NCBI GenBank assembly: GCA_951813855.1
Contig: OX638380.1
Location: 4,184,518-4,248,517 of the forward strand
Direction: 5' to 3'
Origin: an uncultured Verrucomicrobiae bacterium
GTDB lineage: Bacteria; Verrucomicrobiota; Verrucomicrobiia; Limisphaerales; AAA164-E04
DNA: 64,000 bases
The notes under the pieces are model-generated. The model had not been told where the DNA came from. It was given only the letters and a program-made list of their open reading frames with translations, and made no database searches. Made by a program: the position numbers and the translations under genes. Shown here piece by piece: positions 18,762 to 28,300 of this stretch (positions within the stretch are counted from its first letter, which is position 1; every line of letters starts with the position of its first letter).

Positions 18762-21122
18762 ATGAACTGGGCGTTATTGGAAAATTCCCTGTGGTTGGGG
18801 CTCGGCACGGCGGCGTTGGCTTCGGCGGCCGCGATCGTCGTGCTGGCGGCGTCGTTACTCGGTTCCGAAAGAACGGCCGGCGCGATTCCGCTGTTGGCGG
18901 CGGCGAATTTGCTCTTGCCGCATTTTTTGACGGTGGCCGTCTGGCTCGACGGGCTCGGCTATAACGGTTGGACCGGGGGAAGAGGAAGCCAGTGGTTGTA
19001 TACGTTGGGCGGCGCTTCGGCGTTGTTGGCGTCGTTGTTGTGGCCGGTTTCGTTTTTTTTCCTGTGGGCTCGCCGGGCGGCGATTCTGACGGCGCTGGAG
19101 CGGCCGGATCCGTTTTCCGGGAAACTGAAACTGTTGGGGCGGGCGGTTTGGCCGCAGGTCCGCCGGCCTTTGCTTTGGGGCGCCTTGCTGGTTTTCGCCT
19201 TGGCGGTCAACAATCTCGCGGTCCCGGGAATCTTGCAGGTCAGGGTGTTGGCGGAACAGGTATACATGCAATTTAACCTCGGTCAGGATCTGTGGCTCGC
19301 GCTGAGCTTGTCGCTCCCGTTGCTCGTGGTGGCCTTCGTGATATCCTGCGGTTGTTTCGGTCAAGAATTCGTGGCTGGCGCGACAGGGAGCCGAACGGCA
19401 TCGTTATTGCTGCGGCACTGGGGACCGGGCCTGCGTTGGGGCGTCATGATCGGCGCTGGGGCGGTGGTGGCCTTGGGCTTGGGCTTGCCGTTCGCCAGCT
19501 TGGTGGTGGCTCCGGAAACCTGGCGGGATTTGCCGGGCGCCTGGCGGGTTAGCGGGCGCGTCTTGTATTATTCGGCAGCGATCGCCGCCCTAACGGCCAC
19601 CGGGGCCGTCGTTTTGGGCTATCTATTGCGCCGGACGCTCGACGCCCGGTACGTGGTCTGGCTGTTTCTGATGCCGGGGACCTTGATCGGGGCCGCTCTG
19701 GCCGAGGCGAACAACCGGCTGGGGGGTGGGGCCGCCGGGCCGGTCGGGGAATGGTTGCCGGTATTCGGCATGTTGATTTTGCGTTATTTGGCGTTGGGTA
19801 TCATCGGAGTGACGATTGCTCTCAAAACCGTGGACGCTCGCCTGACGGATCTGGCGCGTCTGGAAGGAATGCCGTATCTTAAACGCTTGTGGCATTGCGT
19901 CTTGCCGTCGGCGGGCAACGGCTTGGGTTGCGTCTGGTGGCTGATTTGGTTGCTGTGCCTCTGGGAAGTGGAAGTTCTGATATTCGTCGTGCCGGCCGGC
20001 GTCGAAACTCTGGCGTTGAGGGTGTTTAATTTAATCCATTACCAACATGACGGTCAGGTCTACGCCTCTTGCCTGTTGCTGATCGCGTTGGCGATGTTGC
20101 CGGCGGCGTGCTGGTATTTGGGCAAGGCGATCGCCCGGGGGACGCTCAAGACCGGAGCCTTGGGAATGGCCTTGGCCGTCGCCGTGGGATGTCTCGGGGG
20201 TGCCGGTTGCGGAGCTGACGCGGCTTCTTCGGGAGCGTCGTCCAGCCAGTTTTTTGCGAAAGCGGAAACGGTGGGAACGAAGGGCACCGGGGTCGGCGAG
20301 TTCAACAAACCCCGTTCGGTCGTGGTCGGCCAGGACGGCGACGTTTACGCCGTGGACATGACCGGGCGCGTACAACGCTTCGATCCGCAGGGCGAGTATC
20401 TGGGTTTTTGGCAAATGCCTGAAACCGAACGGGGACGGCCTAAGGGGATGAGCAAGGACGCGCTCGGCAACATTATCGTGGTGGAACCCCATTACGCCCG
20501 GGTTAATCGTTTTTCACCGGACGGCGAATTGTTGCGGCAGTGGGGCCGACCTGGGGCGGCGTTCGGCGAGTTGTCTTTTCCCCGCGCGGTGGCGAGTCAT
20601 TCGTCCGGGGATCTCTGGGTGACGGAATATCAACGCGTCGAGCGCGTGCAACGTTTCGGCCCGGAGGGGAAAGAGTGGCGGTTGGCCTTCGGAAACCGGG
20701 GCGGAGGGGAAGGCGAGTTCAATCGTCCCGAGGGCATTGGGGTCGACGGCCGGGACCGGGTATTCGTCGCCGACTCCTGCAACCATCGCATCCAGGTGTT
20801 CGACGACCAAGGCGGATTTCTGTTCAGCTACGGCCGGCCGGGAACCGAACTGGGTGAGTTGAGTTATCCGTATGACGTGAAGATCGACCGGGAAGGGTAT
20901 CAGTTCGTTTGCGAATTCGGCAACAGCCGCATCCAAGTGTTCGACCCGGAGCATCGTCCGGTCGAAATCTACGGCGGGCCGGGCTCGGCTCCGGGCCGCT
21001 TCAGCAATCCCTGGTCGCTCGCCTTGGACGGCGAGGGTAATCTTTGGGTGGCCGATTCGGGCAATCATCGGTTGCAAAAACTGGTGCGCCGACAAACTCT
21101 CGCCGGCTTTCCGGCTCCTTGA
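18762..21122 (+). CDS. ABC permease fused to NHL-repeat propeller
   Basis: Residues 1 to about 465 form a two-unit inner-membrane permease of the FbpB/ThiP type with about twelve helices. EAA-like loops occur around residues 108-130 and 365-385 (RLEGMPYLKRLWHCVLPSAGN). Without a stop, the frame enters MALAVAVGCLGGAGC (residues 469-483), which looks like a lipoprotein signal with a lipobox cysteine. About 290 residues with six NHL repeats follow (for example VFVADSCNHRIQVFDDQG, LWVADSGNHRLQKL). An in-frame ATG at 20166 has GGAG at 20154-20157, spacing 8, so separate translation of the NHL part is possible. The permease partners the upstream binding protein; no ATPase gene is in the window. The fusion itself is plain in the sequence; its function is inference. 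Confidence 0.82.
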   Translation: MNWALLENSLWLGLGTAALASAAAIVVLAASLLGSERTAGAIPLLAAANLLLPHFLTVAVWLDGLGYNGWTGGRGSQWLYTLGGASALLASLLWPVSFFFLWARRAAILTALERPDPFSGKLKLLGRAVWPQVRRPLLWGALLVFALAVNNLAVPGILQVRVLAEQVYMQFNLGQDLWLALSLSLPLLVVAFVISCGCFGQEFVAGATGSRTASLLLRHWGPGLRWGVMIGAGAVVALGLGLPFASLVVAPETWRDLPGAWRVSGRVLYYSAAIAALTATGAVVLGYLLRRTLDARYVVWLFLMPGTLIGAALAEANNRLGGGAAGPVGEWLPVFGMLILRYLALGIIGVTIALKTVDARLTDLARLEGMPYLKRLWHCVLPSAGNGLGCVWWLIWLLCLWEVEVLIFVVPAGVETLALRVFNLIHYQHDGQVYASCLLLIALAMLPAACWYLGKAIARGTLKTGALGMALAVAVGCLGGAGCGADAASSGASSSQFFAKAETVGTKGTGVGEFNKPRSVVVGQDGDVYAVDMTGRVQRFDPQGEYLGFWQMPETERGRPKGMSKDALGNIIVVEPHYARVNRFSPDGELLRQWGRPGAAFGELSFPRAVASHSSGDLWVTEYQRVERVQRFGPEGKEWRLAFGNRGGGEGEFNRPEGIGVDGRDRVFVADSCNHRIQVFDDQGGFLFSYGRPGTELGELSYPYDVKIDREGYQFVCEFGNSRIQVFDPEHRPVEIYGGPGSAPGRFSNPWSLALDGEGNLWVADSGNHRLQKLVRRQTLAGFPAP

Positions 21123-21127
21123 ACGCG

Positions 21128-24013
21128 ATGCAGTTTACCAATCCAGAATGGCTTTGGCTGCTGCCGCCGACCGTGCTGTGGGTGTGCTGGTTGACGTGGC
21201 GCTCGGACGCGTCGATCGGTCCGGTGCGGCGCTGGGTGGTCGGCGTATTGCGGCTCGTGATTACCGTGAGCTTGGCGCTGGCCTTGGCGGGATTGCAGTC
21301 GTTGGAAACGCGGGACGGATTGAACGTGATGTTCCTGTTGGACCGGTCGCGCAGCGTATCTCAGAACCAGCAGGAATCGGCCCGGCTCTGGGTCAACGAA
21401 ATCGTCAAGCAAAAGCGGCCGGAGGATCGAGCGGGATTGCTGGTGTTCGGCGGCGACGCCGGCATCGAGCAGCTGACGCGGGAACGGCTCGAACTGGGAA
21501 AAATCCAGACCGTCGTGAATATCGAAAATACGGATATTTCGGCGGCCGTCCGGTTGGGGACCGCGGCCTTTCCCGAGCACGGGCAAAAGCGGTTGGTGTT
21601 GCTTTCGGACGGCAACGAGACCTTGGGCGACGCCGTCTCGGCGGTAGCCGGAGCCCAATCCCTGGAGGTTTCGGTAGACGCCGTTCCGTTCGAGATGCAA
21701 CGAATCAACGACGTTTTTTTGCAGCGGCTGGCGTTGCCCAACCACGTCAAGGAAGGCACCGCGTTCGAGACCAAGATTTTCGTCGAATCCGATCAGGCGG
21801 CCGCGGCGACTCTTCAGTTGACCCGCAACGGCCAGTTGCTGGGCACGCAAGAGGTCGAGTTGCAGGCCGGAAAGAACTTGCTCGTCTTTCCGCAACAATT
21901 GCCGGTATCCGGATTTTACGCTTACGAAGTGACGGTCGCGGCGGAAAACGATCGGGTGGCCCAAAATAATCGAGCCATCAATTTCGTGACGGTCAGGGGA
22001 GATCCCCGGGTGTTGATCGTCTCCGATAACCCCGAGTTGGACCGGAATTTGGCGGCGGCCCTCGAAACTTCCCAGTTGCGCGTCGAATTGACCGGCCTCG
22101 CCGGGTTCCCGCAGTCGTTGGCTCAGATGCAGAGTTACGACGCCATTTTCCTGAGCAATATTTCGGCGGGCGACCTGTCGAACGAATCCATGAGGCAATT
22201 GGAAAGCGCCGTGCGGGATTTCGGGGTGGGGCTGGTTTGCATTGGGGGCGATCAAGCTTTCGCCGCCGGCGCCTATCGCGGCACGCCGCTGGAACGCGTC
22301 TTGCCGTTGGATATGGAATTGAGCAGCAAGAAAGTAATGCCCAGCGGGGCGTTGGCCATGCTCATGCACGGCATGGAATTCAACAACGGCAACCAGATCG
22401 CCCGTCACATCGCGGCCGGCGTGTTGGACGCCATGGGGCCGCAGGATTATATCGGGATCGTGTTGTGGGACGGGAGGGAACGTTGGCTGTTTCCCATGAC
22501 TCAGATCCGCACGAAACGGGGCGAGTTGCGCAACGCGATCATAGGAATGAACCAGGGAGATCTGCCGTCCTTCAATAACATCATGAACTTGGCTTATCAG
22601 GGGTTGAAGGCGACTCCGGCGAATTTGCGTCATCTCATCGTGTTCAGCGATGGCGATCCTGCCCCGCCCAGTGCTCAGCTGATGAACGATATCGTCGCGT
22701 CCCGGATTACGGTCAGCACGGTGTTGATCGCCGGACACGGCGGCCCCGAGACGATGCAATGGATGGCCGAACAGGGCAACGGCCGGTTTTACGACGTGCG
22801 GTCTCCCGATCAACTACCGCAAGTGTTTATTAAAGAAACCGCGGTCGTGCTCAAATCGGCCATTTCCGAACAACCGTTCGTCCCCCGGCGGGTCGCTTCC
22901 AGCGAACTGTTGCGAGGCTTGGAGAACGTGACGTTCCCGAGGTTGTTGGGGCATGTCGCCACCGTTCCCAAGGCCCGGGCGGATTTACCGTTGATGACCG
23001 AAGGCGAGGATCCGTTGTTGGCGCATTGGCAATTCGGGCTGGGGCGGTCGGTCGCGTTCACCTCGGACGCCCGGGGCAAATGGGCCGCCGAATGGTTGGC
23101 CTGGCCTCACTATCGCCAGTTTTGGTCCCAGATCGCGCAATGGGCGCTTCGCCGGCTGGACAATACCGATTTTTCGACCGAAACGATCATCGAGGGCGGC
23201 GTGGGGCTGATCGCGGTCGAGGCGGTCGACGAGCAAGGCGAATTTCGCAATTTTCTGGAATTGGACGCTCGGGTCGTGTCGCCCGAAGGCGAAAGCCGCA
23301 CGGTGAAACTGAGGCAGATGGCCCCCGGACGTTACGAGGCCAAATTCGCGGCGCTCGAGGTCGGGGCGTATACCGTCAATCTGATGCAGTTGGAAAACGG
23401 CGAAATCGTCGGGACTCAGATGACCGGGGCCAGCGTGAATTATTCGCCGGAGTTCGCCTCGAGCGAAACCGACTTTGGCCTGTTGCGGCAACTTACCGAG
23501 ATTTCGGCCGGCAAGCTGCATGCCGCCCTGGACGGTGCCGCCGACCCGTTCGCTCACGGCCGCCGGCAGACTTACCAACCTCACGACCTGTGGGAATGGC
23601 TCTTGAAATTGGCGATCGTTTTGTTCGTGCTGGACGTGGCCTTGCGTCGCGTGCAGTTGGACCGGGAGGATCTCAAATGGGGCTGGAAGTGGTTCGTCCG
23701 GCGAATCAGTTTCCGGCGCCCGGTCGCCGCCGAGTCGGATGCGTCTCTGGTGTCGTTGCTCAAGAGCCGGGACGCAGTGCGGGCGCGGCAGTCTCGGAAA
23801 GTGTCCGAACTGAAGGAACTGGATACTTTGCAGACGGTTCCGGCGCGGCCGAAGGCGCCGGCGGGAACCGCGAAATCCGCGGTGAAGCTCGCCGGCCCGG
23901 CGACCGAACGCCGGCCCAAGCCGCCGGAACCAACGGAGCAAACTACCGCCGGCCGTTTGCTGGCGGCCAAACGGAAGGTCCAGCGGAAGCGGCCGCCGCA
24001 ACGGGAATCGTAA
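21128..24013 (+). CDS. Large VWA / amidotransferase-like membrane protein
   Basis: Last gene of the operon, 5 bp after the NHL stop. ATG at 21128 (MQFTNPEWLWLLPP) gives 961 aa and the membrane segments typical of this family (about residues 8-20 and 38-55). A VWA domain follows with FLLDRSRSVSQNQQ (DxSxS). Then comes a class I glutamine-amidotransferase-like fold (VGLVCIGGDQAFAAGAY) without an obvious catalytic Cys. A second VWA-like part includes LIVFSDGDPAPPSAQ and VSTVLIAGHGG. A C-terminal helix near residues 820-840 precedes a basic, Pro/Lys-rich cytoplasmic tail of about 110 residues. Such proteins are common beside DUF58/BatA genes. The molecular role is unknown. Confidence 0.83.
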   Translation: MQFTNPEWLWLLPPTVLWVCWLTWRSDASIGPVRRWVVGVLRLVITVSLALALAGLQSLETRDGLNVMFLLDRSRSVSQNQQESARLWVNEIVKQKRPEDRAGLLVFGGDAGIEQLTRERLELGKIQTVVNIENTDISAAVRLGTAAFPEHGQKRLVLLSDGNETLGDAVSAVAGAQSLEVSVDAVPFEMQRINDVFLQRLALPNHVKEGTAFETKIFVESDQAAAATLQLTRNGQLLGTQEVELQAGKNLLVFPQQLPVSGFYAYEVTVAAENDRVAQNNRAINFVTVRGDPRVLIVSDNPELDRNLAAALETSQLRVELTGLAGFPQSLAQMQSYDAIFLSNISAGDLSNESMRQLESAVRDFGVGLVCIGGDQAFAAGAYRGTPLERVLPLDMELSSKKVMPSGALAMLMHGMEFNNGNQIARHIAAGVLDAMGPQDYIGIVLWDGRERWLFPMTQIRTKRGELRNAIIGMNQGDLPSFNNIMNLAYQGLKATPANLRHLIVFSDGDPAPPSAQLMNDIVASRITVSTVLIAGHGGPETMQWMAEQGNGRFYDVRSPDQLPQVFIKETAVVLKSAISEQPFVPRRVASSELLRGLENVTFPRLLGHVATVPKARADLPLMTEGEDPLLAHWQFGLGRSVAFTSDARGKWAAEWLAWPHYRQFWSQIAQWALRRLDNTDFSTETIIEGGVGLIAVEAVDEQGEFRNFLELDARVVSPEGESRTVKLRQMAPGRYEAKFAALEVGAYTVNLMQLENGEIVGTQMTGASVNYSPEFASSETDFGLLRQLTEISAGKLHAALDGAADPFAHGRRQTYQPHDLWEWLLKLAIVLFVLDVALRRVQLDREDLKWGWKWFVRRISFRRPVAAESDASLVSLLKSRDAVRARQSRKVSELKELDTLQTVPARPKAPAGTAKSAVKLAGPATERRPKPPEPTEQTTAGRLLAAKRKVQRKRPPQRES

Positions 24014-24059
24014 GGCGGCGGGTCAAGGTATTAGCGGTCGAACCGGGAGAAGTTAAAGA

Positions 24060-24446
24060 TTGCGAAAAGCCATGGTTTATAGCTTGATTGCCTCTGCAGT
24101 CGCCGAGCCGGAGGACGCCAGGGGAGGCCAGCGTTCGGCGGCCATAACACCAAAGCTATCTACATCATTGCGGGTCACGGTTTACTATTCCGGACGAGTT
24201 CAGGGAGTGGGCTTTCGTTATACGGTTAAGCGGTTGGTGTTCGGTTTCGAGGTGACCGGGATCGTCGAAAACCTCGCTGACGGTAGCGTGAGGCTGGTGG
24301 CCGAAGGGGAGAAGCCGGAGCTGGAGGCCTTTCTTGAGGCGGTGCGGCAGTCCGGGTTGGGACCGATGATCCGGGACGAACGGCTTGACTGGTCGCTTGG
24401 GACCCATGAATTCCGCGGCTTTGAAATCGTCAGATCGTCCGGTTAA
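24060..24446 (+). CDS. Acylphosphatase
   Basis: Hydrolyses carboxyl-phosphate bonds in small molecules such as acetyl phosphate. The family core starts at VTVYYSGRVQGVGFRYTVKRL, with the phosphate loop and catalytic Arg in GRVQGVGFR. It continues with TGIVENLADGSVRLVAEGE, which contains the catalytic Asn. The annotated frame (128 aa) has about 35 extra N-terminal residues. TTG 24060 follows GGGAGA at 24045-24050 with good spacing; ATG 24072 or TTG 24168 (family-like length) are alternatives. The metallophosphoesterase gene follows 9 bp later. Confidence 0.87.
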   Translation: MRKAMVYSLIASAVAEPEDARGGQRSAAITPKLSTSLRVTVYYSGRVQGVGFRYTVKRLVFGFEVTGIVENLADGSVRLVAEGEKPELEAFLEAVRQSGLGPMIRDERLDWSLGTHEFRGFEIVRSSG

Positions 24447-24455
24447 TCACAGAGA

Positions 24456-25178
24456 ATGAAGTACGCGGTTATCGCCGACATCCACGGGAATTGGGAAGCC
24501 TTCGAGGCCGTATTGGAGGATGCGGAAGCGAATCGGTGCACCCACTACGCCTGTCTGGGCGATGTCGTCGGGTACAACGCCAATCCCAAGGAATGCCTGG
24601 ATCAGGTCCGCAAGATGAACTTGCCTTGCGTCAAGGGCAATCACGACGAGTACTGTTCCACCGAAGAGGATCTGGAAGGCTTCAATCCCCATGCGACGGC
24701 CGCGATCTACTGGACCCGCAATCAGTTGACGTTGGACGACCGGGAGTGGTTGCGGAAACTTTCGTATCGCCGCCTGGTGGCCAATTTTTCCATCGTGCAC
24801 GCCACGCTGGACGGGCCCAGCCGGTGGGGTTACGTCTTCAACAAGCTCGAGGCGGCCTCCAGTTTTACCTATCAGAGCACCAGCGTTTGTTTTTTCGGCC
24901 ACACCCACGTTCCCGTAGCCTTCGTGCGCGACAGTTCGATCCGGGGCGGCACCTATTCGAAATTCCGGGTCGAACCCGGCAAGAAGTATTTCGTCAACGT
25001 CGGCAGCGTCGGCCAGTCTCGGGACGGAGTGCCGAAGGCGACTTACGTGATATACGACTTGGATTCGGGCATGATCGAATTGCGGCGGTTGGATTACGAT
25101 ATGGAAACGACCATGCGGAAGATTCGCGACGCCGGCTTGCCCGAACGGCTGGCCGAACGGCTGCCGTTGGGAAAGTGA
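24456..25178 (+). CDS. Calcineurin-like metallophosphoesterase (YfcE/MJ0936 type)
   Basis: 240 aa, cytoplasmic. All metal-binding motifs of the superfamily are visible: ADIHGNWEAF (Asp8, His10), GDVVGYNANP, KGNHDE, and GHTHVPVAF. The short length and the GYNANP loop match the small phosphodiesterase/phosphatase branch related to bacterial YfcE and to diadenosine-type phosphatases. The substrate is not predictable. It directly follows the acylphosphatase gene, and the pair is probably co-transcribed. Confidence 0.87.
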   Translation: MKYAVIADIHGNWEAFEAVLEDAEANRCTHYACLGDVVGYNANPKECLDQVRKMNLPCVKGNHDEYCSTEEDLEGFNPHATAAIYWTRNQLTLDDREWLRKLSYRRLVANFSIVHATLDGPSRWGYVFNKLEAASSFTYQSTSVCFFGHTHVPVAFVRDSSIRGGTYSKFRVEPGKKYFVNVGSVGQSRDGVPKATYVIYDLDSGMIELRRLDYDMETTMRKIRDAGLPERLAERLPLGK

Positions 25179-25359
25179 TCCGGCCTGGGAAGTCGGGATC
25201 CCGCAACGGGGGCCGGGATTCGCCGGGCGATTGGCGGAAGCGCCGCCGGTCTTACGTGACGGCAAAGTTACGATATTCCGCGGCGGCTTCGTTTGAGTGG
25301 TCGGCGACGCCCGATTCGGGCAGGATAGGAATCAGGCGAAAAATGACAGGAGTGATACC

Positions 25360-28300
25360 ATGGACTTGAAACAGGGTTTTGGGATCGGGGTGGCTCAGCC
25401 CGAAGTGCCCGACGACGCGACGCTCGAGTACATCAATCTGAAACTGGCTTCCTTGGGCTACCCGACGGCGCCGCATCCCGGAGGATCGGCCTTTCACGAA
25501 ATCGCCGATTCGCTGTTGGTGCACTATCGCCAGCGGGAACGGTTGAGTTCCCAGTATCTGTGTCCGGTCGATTGGCGCATTCAGCGGTGGCTGGACGAAT
25601 ACTTTTATCCGGTCAGTTCGCACGCCGGAACCGGGACGGATCAATCCCTGCATTGGAGCGACGAACATCTCTACCCGATTCGGTCGACGGTTCGCTTGCC
25701 GGATCGAACGTTCATCCTGGATCGGCACGGTTTGGCCCGGGCGCTGTCGCTGCCGTGGAACGGCGATGAATTTCATTCGGAAATCATCAGTTCCTACCGG
25801 CTCCGGCAGGGCGTTCTGCATAACCCCGCCAAGGATCGCCGGACGACCCAGGGAGTGTTTCATATCGCCGAAGGGGGATTGCCGATTCCGGCCGACAAGG
25901 TAACCGTGCCGCGCAACGTTTTCTACCGGTTGTTCCAGCGTGCGCTCGAACCGCCCGAGTCGCTGTTGCGGCTGCCGTTTACCGAACTGCAGGACGAAAA
26001 GGCGGGCTGTTTCCTTTCGCTGTTCCTGCGGCCGTTGGTGTGCCCGGCCATTCCGGGATCACGGCCCGAGAAACGGATGGAGATCCGGTTTTTCGCGCCC
26101 GGCAATCTGGTGTCGAATCTGGATTTCGTGGAAAGCATTTTCGGTAACGCCGGCGATCCCTATTTGCCCGAGAACGACGCCGGGCTGGATGTCGATCACT
26201 GGTCCGGCCACTCCGGTTGCGTGATCTTGGCGCCGTACTTGACCCAGGTTACCAAACGGGACGCCGGGCTGCCGTCCTACGACGAAGCAGACGAGGCGTT
26301 GCGCCGTTCGGGGTTCTGCTGGCAGGAACCGGACGAATTATACAACGAAGGGCGGGCGTTCAAGTTGTGCGCTCGCGACGAGAAAGGGGTCATCGTCACG
26401 CTGATCGCCGACAACTATTTCGGCTACTGCAAAAAAGAGGTGAAGACTCAGATCAGTTACGCCGCCAATCTTTACGGCCTGGCGGAGGAGGAGCACGCCG
26501 GAGGCGCCCTCGTGTTTCCGTCATACGACTTGGGCGAAGAGTTCAGCGGCAACCTGCACGTTCGCCGTTCCCGGCATTCATTCGAGGATGTCGCCCGGGA
26601 GTATCGGGATTTGATGGACCTGCAACCGGAAGGCTACGGCATCGACAAGCGGTTTTCGGACATCTACTACGTGCCGGAAGACGTCGCGTTCGATTTGCGG
26701 CGGCGGACGGTCAGTTGGCTCGGCGGGGAGAAAACTCAGACGCTCAGGTTGCGCTCGGGAATCACCTATATTCGCCCCTCCGGTTACAAAGTCCGGCTGC
26801 TGAAACCCGAGAGCAATCGTTCGTGGCGTTTGGTGGGCACCGTGCAAGAAGGCACTTTCTGCCACAAGCATTCCACCGTTTCCGGCGCCGGCAAATCGGA
26901 AATCTCCAAGCGGTTCGAGGATTCGGTGCTGTATGGGCCGGTCTTCGTTTCCGACCTGGATAACGATCTGAAGCGGGTCGCCGAATTGTTGCGGCGGGAC
27001 TACTCGGACCGCTATCGGGACGCGGACAAGAGCGACGGTCGCCCCATACTCAGCTTCGACCGTTCCTTGGGGTCGGTGATCAGGTTGTTGACTCCTTCCC
27101 GTTCCGATTACACCGAGGAGTACAATCGCTGGCTGGAAACTATTCCCCAGCATATTCGGGAAATGGTCTTCGTGCTCAAGCGTTATTACCAGGAAGAGTG
27201 GGGCGAGGATTGGCCGAGCCATTTTCACGTCGATCGCATCAACGGCTTGTCCGGCAACGAACTCAAGTGCGACGACCGGACGCTCGTGACGGCCTATTGG
27301 CGAGTCGGTTTCGACCCGGACGGATCCTGGCGGACTTTCACCCTGAGAAAAGATTTTCAACCGGCCGAAAAATTGTCTCAGGAAGATGATATCACCGCGA
27401 GCGTAGTGTTCGCTTCCGGATTGATGAATTACGTGAAACCGGAACATCTCCAGCGTTCCGTCAAGATCGCCGAGAATTGCGAGAGCCGGTTTTTTCAACG
27501 GCCGGACGACGCGATTATCCGGGGGCGGGACACGGATACGGAGGCGGATTTGTCGCAACCGGGCAATTTCCTGTCGAATTTCGAACCTTTGCGCCGGGAA
27601 GATGCCGTGAAGATCGCGAAAGATTCGATTTACTTCGATCGGTTCAGTCGGCCGATGCAGCGGTTTATCGTGCGGGCCGGCCAAGACGACAAACCGCCGT
27701 TTTTCGTGTCCAGCGCTCATCCGCGCGTGATCGACGGCCGAGTCTCCAAGAATCCCCGCTACTTGCAAACGCGGCCCGATTTGAAGACGGGCCCCGATTC
27801 CCGGCGAGGGCGAGCCAAGTATATCGCGGAGGTCGGCATGAGACTGTATCGGCATATTCCGTTGAACGAACCGGTGATCTCAGTCGTGGACAGCGTGGTC
27901 CCGGGGCGGCGCAACAATCCCCCGGACCGGAAAGCCGGGATTCGAGCGTTGGCGGTCTATAATCCGATTCATTATCTGGAGTTGCCGGAATACCTAGCCG
28001 AGGCGATCTGCAGCCTGACCGGGAAATCGCCGTCGACGACGGGGGTCGGTTCGGAAGGAGCGCTGACCAAGGGACCGTTCAACGCCATGCCCCCGGCTAT
28101 CGATCTGAACACCTTGGTCGTGTCGCAAGCCTTGACCGGCGCCGCCGCCTTTTTGACTTCGGCCGGGGTCTTGGGGCCGTCGGTCCGGATGGCCCACGAT
28201 ATCAGCTTGTTGATCCCGGAACTTTGGAGCCGGATGAGCGCCGAGGAACGGGATCCGGAATTTTTGATCCGGGAAGGGTTTCTTTCCAAATGTGAGGACT

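Noticed and set aside
21065..22813. 582-codon reverse-strand open frame
   Set aside because: Antisense to the NHL end and the large VWA gene; the translation is Gln/His/Arg-rich, which is typical of the shadow of a GC-rich gene.
26578..27855. 425-codon reverse-strand open frame
   Set aside because: Antisense to the PEPCK gene, with no motif or plausible start.
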